10,387 nt of DNA from Desulfobacterales bacterium (lineage in GTDB: Bacteria > Desulfobacterota > DSM-4660 > Desulfatiglandales > Desulfatiglandaceae). This document shows positions 1 to 6,961 of the stretch, one piece after another. Both the position numbers and the translations under genes were made by a program. Each line of letters starts with the position of its first letter. The stretch's first letter is position 1. The notes beneath the pieces are model-generated. The model was not told the DNA's origin. It saw nothing but the letters and a program-made list of their open reading frames with translations, and did no database searches. Where the stretch lies: positions 1 to 10,387 of the forward strand of contig JAKLQB010000058.1 of assembly GCA_022013615.1 (NCBI GenBank). The letters run 5' to 3'.

Positions 1-251
1 AAGACATACTCCATTTCCTCTACGATCTCAAACACCCTCTCTGCATAACCAAAAAGAACTTCTCCCGCATCCGTAAGCTCGAGGCCTTTGCCGTATTTCC
101 TGAAAAGTTTGAGATCCAGGTCCTGTTCAAGAGATTTTACCTGCATGGTGACTGCCGGCTGGGTGACATAAAGGGATTCAGCCGCCTTGGTTATGCTCTT
201 TTCCCTGACTGCTAAGAAAAAGGCCCTCAGTTGGTTGAGATTGATTCGCAT
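1..251 (-). CDS. LysR-family transcriptional regulator, N-terminal part (runs off the left edge)
   Basis: The reverse strand reads ATG at 251-249 and stays open to the window edge, giving 83 residues. They begin MRINLNQLRAFFLAVREKS and continue through the LysR winged helix-turn-helix, with A-A-E-S-L-Y-V-T-Q-P-A-V-T at about 24-36 as turn and recognition helix, then L-E-Q-D-L-D-L-K-L-F and L-T-D-A-G. This spacing matches the family's DNA-binding domain. The effector-binding domain, about 200 residues, lies outside the window, so the ligand cannot be guessed. LysR proteins usually act as tetramers at the promoter of a divergently transcribed target and repress themselves; the gene is head-to-head with the + strand operon and the shared region has matching operator-like repeats. 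The Shine-Dalgarno is weak, but the residues after this ATG fit the usual LysR N-terminus. The family is certain; the regulatory role here is inferred. Confidence 0.95.
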   Translation of the reverse strand, partial: MRINLNQLRAFFLAVREKSITKAAESLYVTQPAVTMQVKSLEQDLDLKLFRKYGKGLELTDAGEVLFGYAERVFEIVEEMEYV

Positions 252-255
252 GGAT

Positions 256-271
256 ATAAGTAAAAGTTTAT
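256..271. promoter_or_regulatory. Second, degenerate LysR-like half-palindrome
   Basis: ATAA at 256-259 and TTAT at 268-271 are inverted around eight bases and sit just upstream of the regulator's start codon at 251. The spacing is one base longer than the classical T-N11-A box. With the perfect box at 276-290 it could form the paired site used for autorepression. AT-rich sequence can produce such matches by chance, so this is weaker than its neighbour. Confidence 0.4.
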
Positions 272-275
272 GTTT

Positions 276-290
276 ATAAGAAAACCTTAT
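276..290. promoter_or_regulatory. LysR-type operator, perfect inverted repeat (T-N11-A)
   Basis: The 15 bases ATAAGAAAACCTTAT are a perfect 5-bp inverted repeat, ATAAG and CTTAT around five bases, and satisfy the LysR T-N11-A rule. The centre (283) lies about 63 bases upstream of the start point predicted from the promoter at 312-339. That is the usual place of the LysR recognition site in activated divergent promoters. A degenerate copy, ATAA-N8-TTAT at 256-271, lies 20 bp (two helical turns) nearer the regulator's start codon. The sequence is seen directly; binding is inferred. Confidence 0.7.
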
Positions 291-311
291 GGGAATATAA
301 AAATAAATGGT

Positions 312-339
312 TTGACAAGTCAACAAAAAAACGGACAAT
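312..339 (+). promoter_or_regulatory. Putative sigma70 promoter of the membrane oxidoreductase/etf operon
   Basis: A perfect -35 hexamer TTGACA (312-317) is followed after 16 bases by GACAAT (334-339), a four-of-six match to the -10 consensus. The predicted start near 346 leaves a leader of about 40 bases. The -35 lies inside a small palindrome, TTGAC-AA-GTCAA (312-323), that could itself be an operator. The leader contains an exact 8-bp tandem duplication, GGATTGAG at 351-358 and 359-366, of unknown meaning. Confidence 0.5.
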
Positions 340-386
340 ATCGGTAAAAGGGATTGAGGGATTGAGGAGCGGCATACTAAGGTGAG

Positions 387-2327
387 ATGGCTTCCATGAC
401 ACCCTATCGTATCATGTTCTGGAAGATCGAGGACGTTTGGATCTTCTACGTGTTGGCGGTCCTGGCCACAGGGTTTTTTCTGGCAGGCGTGGCCGCCCAC
501 ATCCGCGTGTGGAGAAAGAGCGCAAGATCTTTAGAGATTCCTTTTTCAAGGGACTCACTCAAGAGGACGATCCTGGATACCTTCCTGGGACGACGCGTGC
601 TTCAGGGCGACATAGCCGCGGGTATTATGCATCTCTTCATGTTTTGGGGTTTTTTATCCCTTTTCATCGGCACCTCTTTGCTGACTATCCATGACCATCT
701 TTTTTCTTTCTTAACGGGCACTGTTTACTTGCTCTTTTCTTTGGCCATGGAGGTAGGAGGCCTCATGCTCCTGACAGGGATCCTGTGGGCACTCATTCGT
801 CGATACCTCCAGCGCGTTCCCCGGCTTGAAAGGAGGCGGGAGGATGCCCTGGTGCCGGCTTGGCTTCTGCTGGTTGGGCTTTCCGGTTTTATGGTGGAGG
901 GCCTTCGGTTGGCCTCCCAGCAACCCCCATGGGGCGCCTGGTCCTTTGTGGGCTGGTGGATGGGTGCGCCGTTTTCAGCCGCTGCGGCCAAAGACCTTTA
1001 TCCCTATCTCTGGTGGGGGCATGCGCTCCTGAGCCTTTGTTTTATTGCAGCGATCCCCTTTACCAAGCTTTTTCATATCCTGGGGGCGCCCGCGGCGATC
1101 TATTTCCAGGGGTCCGGCAAACCGGCCATCCTGGATGTAGAGGAAGGGGCGGGAGAATTTGATCTGGGTGATTCTGTCTTCTTTGACGCCTGCATGCGGT
1201 GCGGGCGGTGCGTGGCGGCCTGCCCCTCTACAGGAGCCGGTGAACCCTTTGCCCCTCTGGATTTTGTCCAGGCGATGCGCCACGCCCTGTGGCAGGCGCA
1301 TTTCCCATGGGGAGATATCCGGTTTCTGAGCAGGGATGAAGAAAGCAAAGTGGATGAAAGGATCTGGTACTGCACCACCTGCCGGGCCTGCCTGGAGGTC
1401 TGTCCTGTCTACGGTGCCACCTTCGAGGCCGTAATAAAGAAGAGGGTCTTGGCCGTGGAGGAGGGAACCAATGTACCCAAGCTTATGAACCAGACTCTTG
1501 AGAAGCTTTTCAAATACGACAATCCCTGGGAGTCATCCAAGCGGAATCGGGGGGCCTGGGCAGAGGGACTGGATCTGGTTGATCTCGCAAAAAGGGACGC
1601 AAAAGCGGATCTCTGCTACTTCGTGGGATGTACCACCTCCTTTGATGACACGGCCCAGGGAATCGCCCTGTCGTTTTCAAAGATCCTTCAGTCGGCCGGG
1701 GTGAATTTCGGCATCCTTGGTAAAAAAGAGCCCTGCTGCGGAGACATTGCCAGGCGGATGGGTGAATTGGGCCTCTTTGTGGAGCAGATGGAGAAGTGTC
1801 TCGATCTTTTTGACAAATACGGCATTACCGACGTGGTGACCTCTTCGCCCCACTGCTTCCATGCCTTTCGAAATGAATACCCTGAAGCGCCTTTCAGGGC
1901 GCGCCATTACACCCTGGTCTTGCAGGAACTGATCGCCCATGGGAAGCTCCAATTCAAAGAGGGGGAGGGGGCGACAGTCACCTACCATGACCCCTGTTAC
2001 CTGGGCCGGTACAATCGGATCTTTGATGAGCCGAGGGAGATCATTCGCTCGATCCCCGGGCTCCACCTGGTGGAGATGACCCACCACGGGGCCGACAGTC
2101 TCTGCTGCGGTGGGGGTGGCGGAAGAATGTGGCAGGACCTGAAAGTCGAGGTCAAGATGAGCGATGTCCGGATCAGGGAGGCCGAGGCAACCGGCGCACA
2201 GATCCTTGTCACCGCATGCCCTTTGTGTCGCATCATGTTAGAGGATGCCCGCAAGGCGGCAGGGCTGAACGAGACCCTTCGGGTCATGGATCTAAATGAG
2301 CTGGTTTTGCAGGCACTAGGAAATTGA
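387..2327 (+). CDS. Membrane-bound FeS/cytochrome b oxidoreductase (ETF:menaquinone oxidoreductase type, HdrD-like)
   Basis: This 646-aa protein has three parts. Residues 1-235 hold about five membrane helices (near 17-39, 78-101, 108-138, 155-175, 205-232) resembling the NarI cytochrome b subunit, with possible haem ligands H82, H212 and H230. Two 4Fe-4S motifs follow: C269/C272/C275/C279 and C329/C332/C335/C339. The C-terminal half carries two cysteine-rich CCG domains as in heterodisulfide reductase subunit D: C410, C415, C450-C451, C490 and C537, C573-C574, C611, C614. This architecture is that of the ETF:menaquinone oxidoreductases of anaerobic fatty- and aromatic-acid degraders, which accept electrons from reduced ETF and pass them to quinone. 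The etfAB genes next door support this. The start is ambiguous. The AAGGTGAG at 379-386 is only a few bases from ATG 387, while ATG 396 gives better spacing. An in-frame TAA at 378-380 rules out earlier starts. The natural electron donor is inferred. Confidence 0.92.
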   Translation: MASMTPYRIMFWKIEDVWIFYVLAVLATGFFLAGVAAHIRVWRKSARSLEIPFSRDSLKRTILDTFLGRRVLQGDIAAGIMHLFMFWGFLSLFIGTSLLTIHDHLFSFLTGTVYLLFSLAMEVGGLMLLTGILWALIRRYLQRVPRLERRREDALVPAWLLLVGLSGFMVEGLRLASQQPPWGAWSFVGWWMGAPFSAAAAKDLYPYLWWGHALLSLCFIAAIPFTKLFHILGAPAAIYFQGSGKPAILDVEEGAGEFDLGDSVFFDACMRCGRCVAACPSTGAGEPFAPLDFVQAMRHALWQAHFPWGDIRFLSRDEESKVDERIWYCTTCRACLEVCPVYGATFEAVIKKRVLAVEEGTNVPKLMNQTLEKLFKYDNPWESSKRNRGAWAEGLDLVDLAKRDAKADLCYFVGCTTSFDDTAQGIALSFSKILQSAGVNFGILGKKEPCCGDIARRMGELGLFVEQMEKCLDLFDKYGITDVVTSSPHCFHAFRNEYPEAPFRARHYTLVLQELIAHGKLQFKEGEGATVTYHDPCYLGRYNRIFDEPREIIRSIPGLHLVEMTHHGADSLCCGGGGGRMWQDLKVEVKMSDVRIREAEATGAQILVTACPLCRIMLEDARKAAGLNETLRVMDLNELVLQALGN

Positions 2328-2362
2328 AAATTGAAAATTGAATATTGAATATTGAATATTGA
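2321..2362 (+). repeat. Heptanucleotide tandem array, six units of AWATTGA
   Basis: Three copies of AAATTGA (2321-2341) are followed without a gap by three copies of ATATTGA (2342-2362), giving 42 bp of perfect 7-bp periodicity with one variable base. The TGA stop codon of the membrane oxidoreductase gene (2325-2327) lies in the first unit, so the array begins at the end of the coding region. The same heptamer recurs in opposite orientation at 2635-2669. It resembles the short tandemly repeated heptamers known from several bacterial genomes; no function is evident. Confidence 0.9.
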
Positions 2363-2581
2363 TGAACCTGTAAAAACGTTCTGATCTCGCGCCCCAGTAC
2401 TATCTTGCGGAGCAACGGTGTAGACAAAAGCGCAAAGCACGCCAAGACAGATTTAACAATTTTAGTAAGTTATCTTTGTGAGGGCTCTGTGAGAAACCTG
2501 ACTTTTTACGAATGCATCAATATTGGATATCAGATACTTCACCTTTGTCCTACGGCAGCGCGTGGGAACGAGGCCAACGAT

Positions 2582-2621
2582 ATGACAACCCATGACCACA
2601 CATGACAATTCATGACAACTC
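2582..2621 (+). repeat. 10-bp tandem repeat, four units of ATGACAAYYC
   Basis: The four consecutive units are ATGACAACCC, ATGACCACAC, ATGACAATTC and ATGACAACTC, followed by a decayed fifth that begins ATGGCGTTGG. Each unit carries an ATG, which creates several spurious potential starts ahead of etfA; none has a Shine-Dalgarno site. The block lies just before the inverted heptamer array. Confidence 0.85.
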
Positions 2622-2634
2622 ATGGCGTTGGAAT

Positions 2635-2669
2635 TCAATTTTCAATCTTCAATATTCAATAGTCAATTT
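2635..2669 (-). repeat. Heptanucleotide tandem array in inverted orientation, five units of TCAATNN
   Basis: Units are TCAATTT, TCAATCT, TCAATAT, TCAATAG and TCAATTT in unbroken 7-bp phase. Read on the reverse strand they are the same ANATTGA heptamer as at 2321-2362, so the two arrays face each other across about 270 bp. This copy is more degenerate than the left one. It ends five bases before the etfA Shine-Dalgarno run, and in an mRNA spanning the region it could pair with the left array into a long A/U-rich stem. Confidence 0.88.
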
Positions 2670-2674
2670 CAGAA

Positions 2675-2681
2675 GGGGAGG
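2675..2681 (+). promoter_or_regulatory. Ribosome binding site fixing the etfA start
   Basis: GGGGAGG lies six bases before the ATG at 2688. It decides against the upstream in-frame ATG at 2622, which would add 22 residues encoded by the tandem repeats. Confidence 0.85.
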
Positions 2682-2687
2682 ATTAAG

Positions 2688-3677
2688 ATGAATGATGTGC
2701 TGATACTGGGAGAGGTGATAGAGGGATCAGTAGACACGAGAACCCTCGAATTGTTGGAGGCAGGAAAGAAGCTTGGCAGCGGTCTCGGGGGAGGGTTTTC
2801 TGTAGTGGTACTTGGGGACAAGCTTTCCGAGGTAGCCGAGCAAATTGTCTCCTACGGACCGGATAAAGTTTATAAACTAGAACACCCATTATTAAAAGAC
2901 TTTAAGGCCGACCTGTGGCTTGAGTCTTTAGAACAGGTGTGCAGGCAGATCAACCCAAAAATCTTCCTCATGAGCCACTCTTTCATAGGTATGGAGTTAG
3001 GCCCGAGATTGGCCTGTCGGTTGAACACCCGGCTAACCACAGATTGCATAGATCTTCGAATTGACCCTGAAGACGGACTTCTGCTACGGACAAAGCCCGT
3101 ATATGGCGGTAATGCAATCTCGATCTTTAAGTACCCGGCCGAGCCGCAATTAGCGACGGTGAGGGGAAAAGTCTTTGAACCTGCCGAGGCGGTTGATGGG
3201 AAAGGAGAGATCGTGGATATGGTTCCGGAAATCGATGAATCCATGATCAAGGTGGAATCCATCGAGGTCGTCAAAGAGGATGTCGTTTCGCTGGACAATG
3301 CGGATGTGGTGGTTGCCGGTGGCGCGGGGCTAGGCGAAGAGGGCGGGTTTGAGATACTCCAGGACCTGTCAAAGGCCCTAAGTAAATCGTTTGGAAGTGT
3401 GATGATCGGATGCAGCAGAGTGGCCGTGGATAAAGGCTGGATCTCTTCCGATCATCAAGTGGGTCTTACCGGCACCATGATTTCCCCGGATATCTATATT
3501 GCGGTGGGAATATCGGGGGCTATTCAGCATCTTGTCGGCATGTTTCACTCCAAAAAGATCATCGCCATCAATACGGATCGAGGCTGTAACATGTTTAAGG
3601 TGGCCGATTACGGTGTTGTTGAAGATTATGAAAAGGTTATACCCGCTCTTGTAAAGAGATTGGAGGAACTGTCATGA
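2688..3677 (+). CDS. etfA: Electron transfer flavoprotein alpha subunit
   Basis: The 329-aa product is the FAD-carrying subunit of the soluble electron carrier ETF. The C-terminal FAD domain is clear: VVVAGGAGLG at 207-216, SRVAVD with conserved Arg at 243-248, HQVGLTG at 256-262, the IAVGISGAIQH signature at 271-281, AINTD at 293-297 and VADYG at 305-309. The N-terminal part (1-200) has the usual nucleotide-binding-like fold and no added ferredoxin domain. The segment after INTD reads R-G-C-N-M-F, where common ETFs have a D-x-x-A-P-I-F type sequence, so this is a divergent subtype. The gene overlaps etfB by four bases (ATGA), implying translational coupling and equal production. Alpha before beta is the reverse of the commonest order. 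Which dehydrogenase reduces this ETF is inferred from the flavoprotein gene downstream. Confidence 0.96.
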   Translation: MNDVLILGEVIEGSVDTRTLELLEAGKKLGSGLGGGFSVVVLGDKLSEVAEQIVSYGPDKVYKLEHPLLKDFKADLWLESLEQVCRQINPKIFLMSHSFIGMELGPRLACRLNTRLTTDCIDLRIDPEDGLLLRTKPVYGGNAISIFKYPAEPQLATVRGKVFEPAEAVDGKGEIVDMVPEIDESMIKVESIEVVKEDVVSLDNADVVVAGGAGLGEEGGFEILQDLSKALSKSFGSVMIGCSRVAVDKGWISSDHQVGLTGTMISPDIYIAVGISGAIQHLVGMFHSKKIIAINTDRGCNMFKVADYGVVEDYEKVIPALVKRLEELS

Positions 3678-4468
3678 AAGAGATAAGAATAATAGTCTGC
3701 GCCAAACAGATTCCCGACCCTGAAGCGCCTTTGTCGGATGTCAGTATAGATGCTGAAAAAAAGGAGGTTATCGTTGATGCGCCACAGGTCATCAGCCCGT
3801 TTGATGAAAATGCCCTGGAGGCCGCCCTTCTGCTGCAGGAACAGATCGACGCGAAGGTCACCGTCTTGAGCTTGGGCAAGAAGGTCTCGGACACGGTATT
3901 GAGAAAGAGCCTGGCAGCCGGTGCTGATGAATTGATACTTCTGGAAGATGGAGCTTTCGAAAAGCTTGACAGCCATTCCGTCGCCTGTGCGCTGGCCGAT
4001 GCCATCAAGAAGATAGGCGAATATGATCTTATTTTGACCGGAAGGCAGGCCGGAGACTGGGATTCCGGTCAGGTCGGCTTGATTCTGGGTGAGTTGTTGG
4101 CGGTTCCATGCATTAATCTGGCCCGCGAGATCAAGGTAGAAGATGGGTGTGTGGTGGTGAAAAAGGCCATTCCCGGGGGATATGAACTGGTTAGGGCTAA
4201 GATGCCTGCACTGGTAACGGTGAGCAATGAGGTTGGCGAGTTACGATATATTTCAAGGACTAAGATGTTTAAGATGCTCAGGGGGGCTTCTTCTATTCCT
4301 TCTTGGAGCAGTGAGGATTTTGTCTCGGCCAAAGAAGAACTACAGAAAATGGGGATCGTTGAGCTTTCATCGCCCCCTGACATGGGAAGGGATTGCCAGT
4401 TTTTAGATGGCGCGACACCGGATGAAAAAGCCGAGAAATTAGCGGCAGTTTTTAAGGCTCTCCGATGA
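3674..4468 (+). CDS. etfB: Electron transfer flavoprotein beta subunit
   Basis: The 264-aa protein forms the ETF heterodimer with the alpha subunit and binds the second nucleotide (AMP in canonical ETFs, FAD in bifurcating ones). Visible marks are the N-terminal IIVCAKQIPDPEAP (6-19), DENALEAAL (44-52), the nucleotide loop GRQAGDWDSGQVG (123-135) and the late LRYIS (190-194), which corresponds to the N-x-P-R-Y region of other beta subunits. The loop reads D-W-D-S where canonical ETFs have D-x-D-T or D-D-D-T, and the N-x-P of the late signature is replaced by G-E-L. Length is normal. The ATG overlaps the alpha stop codon. Whether the protein bifurcates electrons cannot be settled by eye. The absence of an acyl-CoA dehydrogenase and the presence of a membrane quinone reductase favour a simple carrier role. 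Confidence 0.95.
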   Translation: MKEIRIIVCAKQIPDPEAPLSDVSIDAEKKEVIVDAPQVISPFDENALEAALLLQEQIDAKVTVLSLGKKVSDTVLRKSLAAGADELILLEDGAFEKLDSHSVACALADAIKKIGEYDLILTGRQAGDWDSGQVGLILGELLAVPCINLAREIKVEDGCVVVKKAIPGGYELVRAKMPALVTVSNEVGELRYISRTKMFKMLRGASSIPSWSSEDFVSAKEELQKMGIVELSSPPDMGRDCQFLDGATPDEKAEKLAAVFKALR

Positions 4469-4533
4469 TGTTTTTAAAAGTAACAGTAGGAGTTTTCAAT
4501 CATTTTAACAAAAAAATAGTAGGAGGTAGGTAA

Positions 4534-6177
4534 ATGGCAGACAAGGCTTACGATGCGGTTATTATTGGTGGAGGGCATCATGGTACGATTATTGCCCCTT
4601 ATTTAGCAAAGGCTGGCATGAAAGTAGGGGTTTTTGAGCGGCTGGATTATCTTGGCGGCGGCGCCGTATCATTTGATGACACGCCGGCACCCGGGTTTCG
4701 AGGCAACTTTTGCGCCCATTTTACGCGATTTTATGGTCATCCTGCTTATAAAGAATTCAATCTTCGCGGTGAGGGGCTGGAGTATGTCTTTCCTGACACA
4801 AATGAGGCAATAATCTTTGATGATGAAACCGCCTATGTGAGCTACGCCGCTTTTCCAGTGGTGGACCCACAAACAGGGGAAACAAGGTATAGCGAAGAAA
4901 ATGTGAAAAAGACCTATGACCAGATCAGCCGGTTTTCTAAACCTGACGCTGAGGCATATCTTGATTGGACGGAAAAATATAAAGAAATAATCCGACCGGC
5001 ATTTGCCAGGCATAGGTTCTCGGTGCCGACTCCTTATGGGGTGCCAGATGCCCTGGAAGAACTGATGTCCAACCCCAAAAGCGGGATTGATCCATCCATG
5101 CAATTCATGACAGCCAAAGAAATCGCGCATTATTTCTTCGAAAGCGAGGAACTCAGGATTTTAACGCTTAGAGGGTTTCTCACTTCCAGCGGCATTTATG
5201 CGGACGATGTGCCGGGTCTTGCTTATACCTTTGCGATCCTCCACCTGGTGCTCGGATGGGAGACGGCTGCCATTGCCAAAGGTGGAACGCAGTCCATTAC
5301 GGATGCGCTTGTCTCAGCAGGTAAAAAACTGGGAGTTGAATATTTTATCAATTCCGAAGTGGATAAAATAATCATTGAAAACGGTAAGGCCAAAGGCATC
5401 AAGTTATTGGATGGGACCGAGGTTGAGGCCAAGCAAATGGTGGTATCTGATAATGCCACTCCCCAGCTCTTCCTTCGCATGATTGGAGAAGATCATCTGA
5501 GCACCCAAGTAAAGCGTAAGGTGGACGCGTATTTCTTTGATCGCGCGCAACTTTTCTGGGGAACCGTAGCTGTGCATGAGCTTCCCCAATATAAGGCGGC
5601 CAAGAACAACCCTGATGTCAATTCCACGCCGAGGACCTACCTTGCGCCCAAGGATCTGGCCTTTATGGAAGACAAATATGTGCATGAGATCTTCCTGTTG
5701 GGCATGTCATCCAAGTTTTTCCTGCTGACGGCGCCGGACAGCATATGGGATCCAACCCGCGTACCCGAAGGAAAACACAGCCTGCATGTGGAGGATTTTA
5801 CCTGTCCTGCCCGAATTTTTTCCAGAAAAGAGTGGCGCAACCTGCATGATGAATTTTACGACTCCATGATAGCATATTGGCAGAAATTCGCCCCCAATAT
5901 GACCAAAGACAACTTCATTGGAGAGCGTATTACGACGCCCATCGATATACAGGATACGCATCTGGATATGAGAGAAGGGGGCTGGTGCGAGGGTAATCAA
6001 GGCGGATCTCAAAGCGGCCGTTTCAGAGGACTGCCTGGAGGTTTTCGGACATTTATCAATAATCTTTATATGTGTTCCTCAGGCGTACCTGGGGGCGCGG
6101 GTATCGGACGGGGCTCCAGTTATAATTGTTACCAGGTGATCGCCGAAGACCTGGGGCTGCGGAAGCCGGAATATTAA
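4534..6177 (+). CDS. FAD-dependent oxidoreductase of the phytoene desaturase-like (COG1233) superfamily
   Basis: The 547-aa protein opens with a Rossmann dinucleotide fold: beta strand, GGGHHG at 12-17, E35-R36 at the end of the second strand for the ribose, and YLGGGAVS at 39-46, the second flavin-contact loop of amine-oxidase and phytoene-desaturase flavoproteins. K-G-G-T-Q-S-I-T-D-A-L at 249-259 matches the family's mid-protein G-G-M/T segment. The C-terminal PGGAGIGRGSSYNCYQVI (519-536) matches the closing flavin-binding motif. No signal peptide or membrane helix is evident. Known relatives desaturate or saturate C=C bonds in carotenoids, retinol and other hydrophobic molecules. An AGGAGG at 4521-4526 sets the start, 65 bp after etfB. 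Position suggests that it donates electrons to, or takes them from, this ETF; this is inference, and the substrate is unknown. Confidence 0.88.
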   Translation: MADKAYDAVIIGGGHHGTIIAPYLAKAGMKVGVFERLDYLGGGAVSFDDTPAPGFRGNFCAHFTRFYGHPAYKEFNLRGEGLEYVFPDTNEAIIFDDETAYVSYAAFPVVDPQTGETRYSEENVKKTYDQISRFSKPDAEAYLDWTEKYKEIIRPAFARHRFSVPTPYGVPDALEELMSNPKSGIDPSMQFMTAKEIAHYFFESEELRILTLRGFLTSSGIYADDVPGLAYTFAILHLVLGWETAAIAKGGTQSITDALVSAGKKLGVEYFINSEVDKIIIENGKAKGIKLLDGTEVEAKQMVVSDNATPQLFLRMIGEDHLSTQVKRKVDAYFFDRAQLFWGTVAVHELPQYKAAKNNPDVNSTPRTYLAPKDLAFMEDKYVHEIFLLGMSSKFFLLTAPDSIWDPTRVPEGKHSLHVEDFTCPARIFSRKEWRNLHDEFYDSMIAYWQKFAPNMTKDNFIGERITTPIDIQDTHLDMREGGWCEGNQGGSQSGRFRGLPGGFRTFINNLYMCSSGVPGGAGIGRGSSYNCYQVIAEDLGLRKPEY

Positions 6178-6194
6178 TGATGATAACGAATGGT

Positions 6195-6201
6195 AAAGGA
6201 G
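6195..6201 (+). promoter_or_regulatory. Ribosome binding site fixing the SDR start
   Basis: AAAGGAG ends seven bases before ATG 6209. A GTG two codons earlier (6203) would leave only one base of spacing, so the ATG is preferred. Confidence 0.75.
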
Positions 6202-6208
6202 TGTGAAA

Positions 6209-6961
6209 ATGCGTCTGAAGGGGAGGGTTGCCATCGTAACTGGAGGGGCCAAAGGCCTGGGAAGGGCGTTCGCCCTGAAGCTGGCTGAGGAGGGTGCCAG
6301 GGTCATGGTGGTCACAAGGAAGGATATGGTCAACCTTGAAAAAACGGTTCAGCAGATCAAAGATCTGGGAGGCGAAGCCGCCCTGTTTCAGGCCGATGTG
6401 GCCAGGGAAACGGATATGTTGAACATGGCCGAGGCGACCAACAAGGCATTTGGCAGGATAGACATTCTGATAAACAACGCGGCTATCTATGACGGTATCA
6501 AACGCAAGCCCTTTCATGAAATCGATCCGGACGAATGGGATCTCGTAATGACGGTCAATGTTAAAGGAGCCTTCCTTGCGGCCAGGGCCGTTTTCCCCTA
6601 CATGAAGGCGCAGGGTTACGGTAAAATCGTAAACCTGAGTTCAGAAGTCTTTTTTACGGGTTCCAACGGATTTGCCCATTATGTGGCATCCAAGGGGGGG
6701 ATTATCGGGCTAACCAGGGCCCTGGCCGTAGAACTGGGACCTCATAACATATGCATCAATTGTGTCGCTCCCGGCTTTACGGATACTGAGGCAAGTCGAG
6801 GTTTAGCCGATGTGACTAAATATGATACATCCAAGACACCTTTGAGACGGCTGGAAAGGCCGGAGGACCTGACCGGCGCCGCATTGTTCCTGGCCTCGCC
6901 TGAAAGCGACTTTATCACGGGTCAGACAATACTTGTGGACGGCGGACGGGCAATGCATTAA
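6209..6961 (+). CDS. Short-chain dehydrogenase/reductase (SDR, FabG-like)
   Basis: The 250-aa protein is a classical SDR of usual length. It has the cofactor loop TGGAKGLG (11-18), D63-V64 after the third strand, NNAA (89-92), active-site N117, S145, Y158 and K162 (YVASK), and PGF-T-DT at 188-193. R37 after the second strand, in V-V-T-R-K, hints at NADP(H), but this is not decisive. The C-terminal FITGQTILVDGG segment is typical of FabG-like enzymes. Such proteins interconvert a hydroxyl and a carbonyl, often on acyl-CoA or alicyclic substrates. The gene follows the flavoprotein gene by 31 bp, so a beta-hydroxyl oxidation or carbonyl reduction in the same pathway is plausible; the substrate is not readable. 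The reading phase stays open for 33 codons after the TAA, to a TGA at 7061-7063. Confidence 0.94.
   Translation: MRLKGRVAIVTGGAKGLGRAFALKLAEEGARVMVVTRKDMVNLEKTVQQIKDLGGEAALFQADVARETDMLNMAEATNKAFGRIDILINNAAIYDGIKRKPFHEIDPDEWDLVMTVNVKGAFLAARAVFPYMKAQGYGKIVNLSSEVFFTGSNGFAHYVASKGGIIGLTRALAVELGPHNICINCVAPGFTDTEASRGLADVTKYDTSKTPLRRLERPEDLTGAALFLASPESDFITGQTILVDGGRAMH

Larger units (their letters stand above)
2328..2687. other. Repeat-rich 360-bp intergenic region, no convincing gene
   Basis: This gap separates the membrane oxidoreductase gene from etfA and is much longer than the other gaps in the operon. It contains a direct heptamer array at its left end, an inverted heptamer array at its right end and a 10-bp tandem repeat between them. 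The core (2363-2581) has no recognisable protein. A 66-codon open frame at 2405-2605 has no ribosome binding site, no family resemblance and runs into the 10-bp repeat. I see no clear intrinsic terminator and no convincing sigma70 promoter, so whether etfAB is co-transcribed with the upstream gene is open. The inverted arrays at both ends make the interval look like a small inserted or spreading intergenic repeat element; that is inference. Confidence 0.7.

Noticed and set aside
1677..2440. Minus-strand open frames of 136 and 147 codons
   Set aside because: They are shadows of the CCG-domain region of the membrane oxidoreductase, and the second extends into the heptamer array.
2405..2605. 66-codon + strand open frame in the intergenic region
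   Set aside because: There is no ribosome binding site, no recognisable family, and its end runs into the 10-bp tandem repeat.
2321..2669. CRISPR array
   Set aside because: The repeats are 7 and 10 bp, contiguous and without unique spacers; no cas gene is present.
2622..2687. Upstream start for etfA, adding 22 residues
   Set aside because: The added residues are encoded by the heptamer array, and the strong GGGGAGG site fits ATG 2688.
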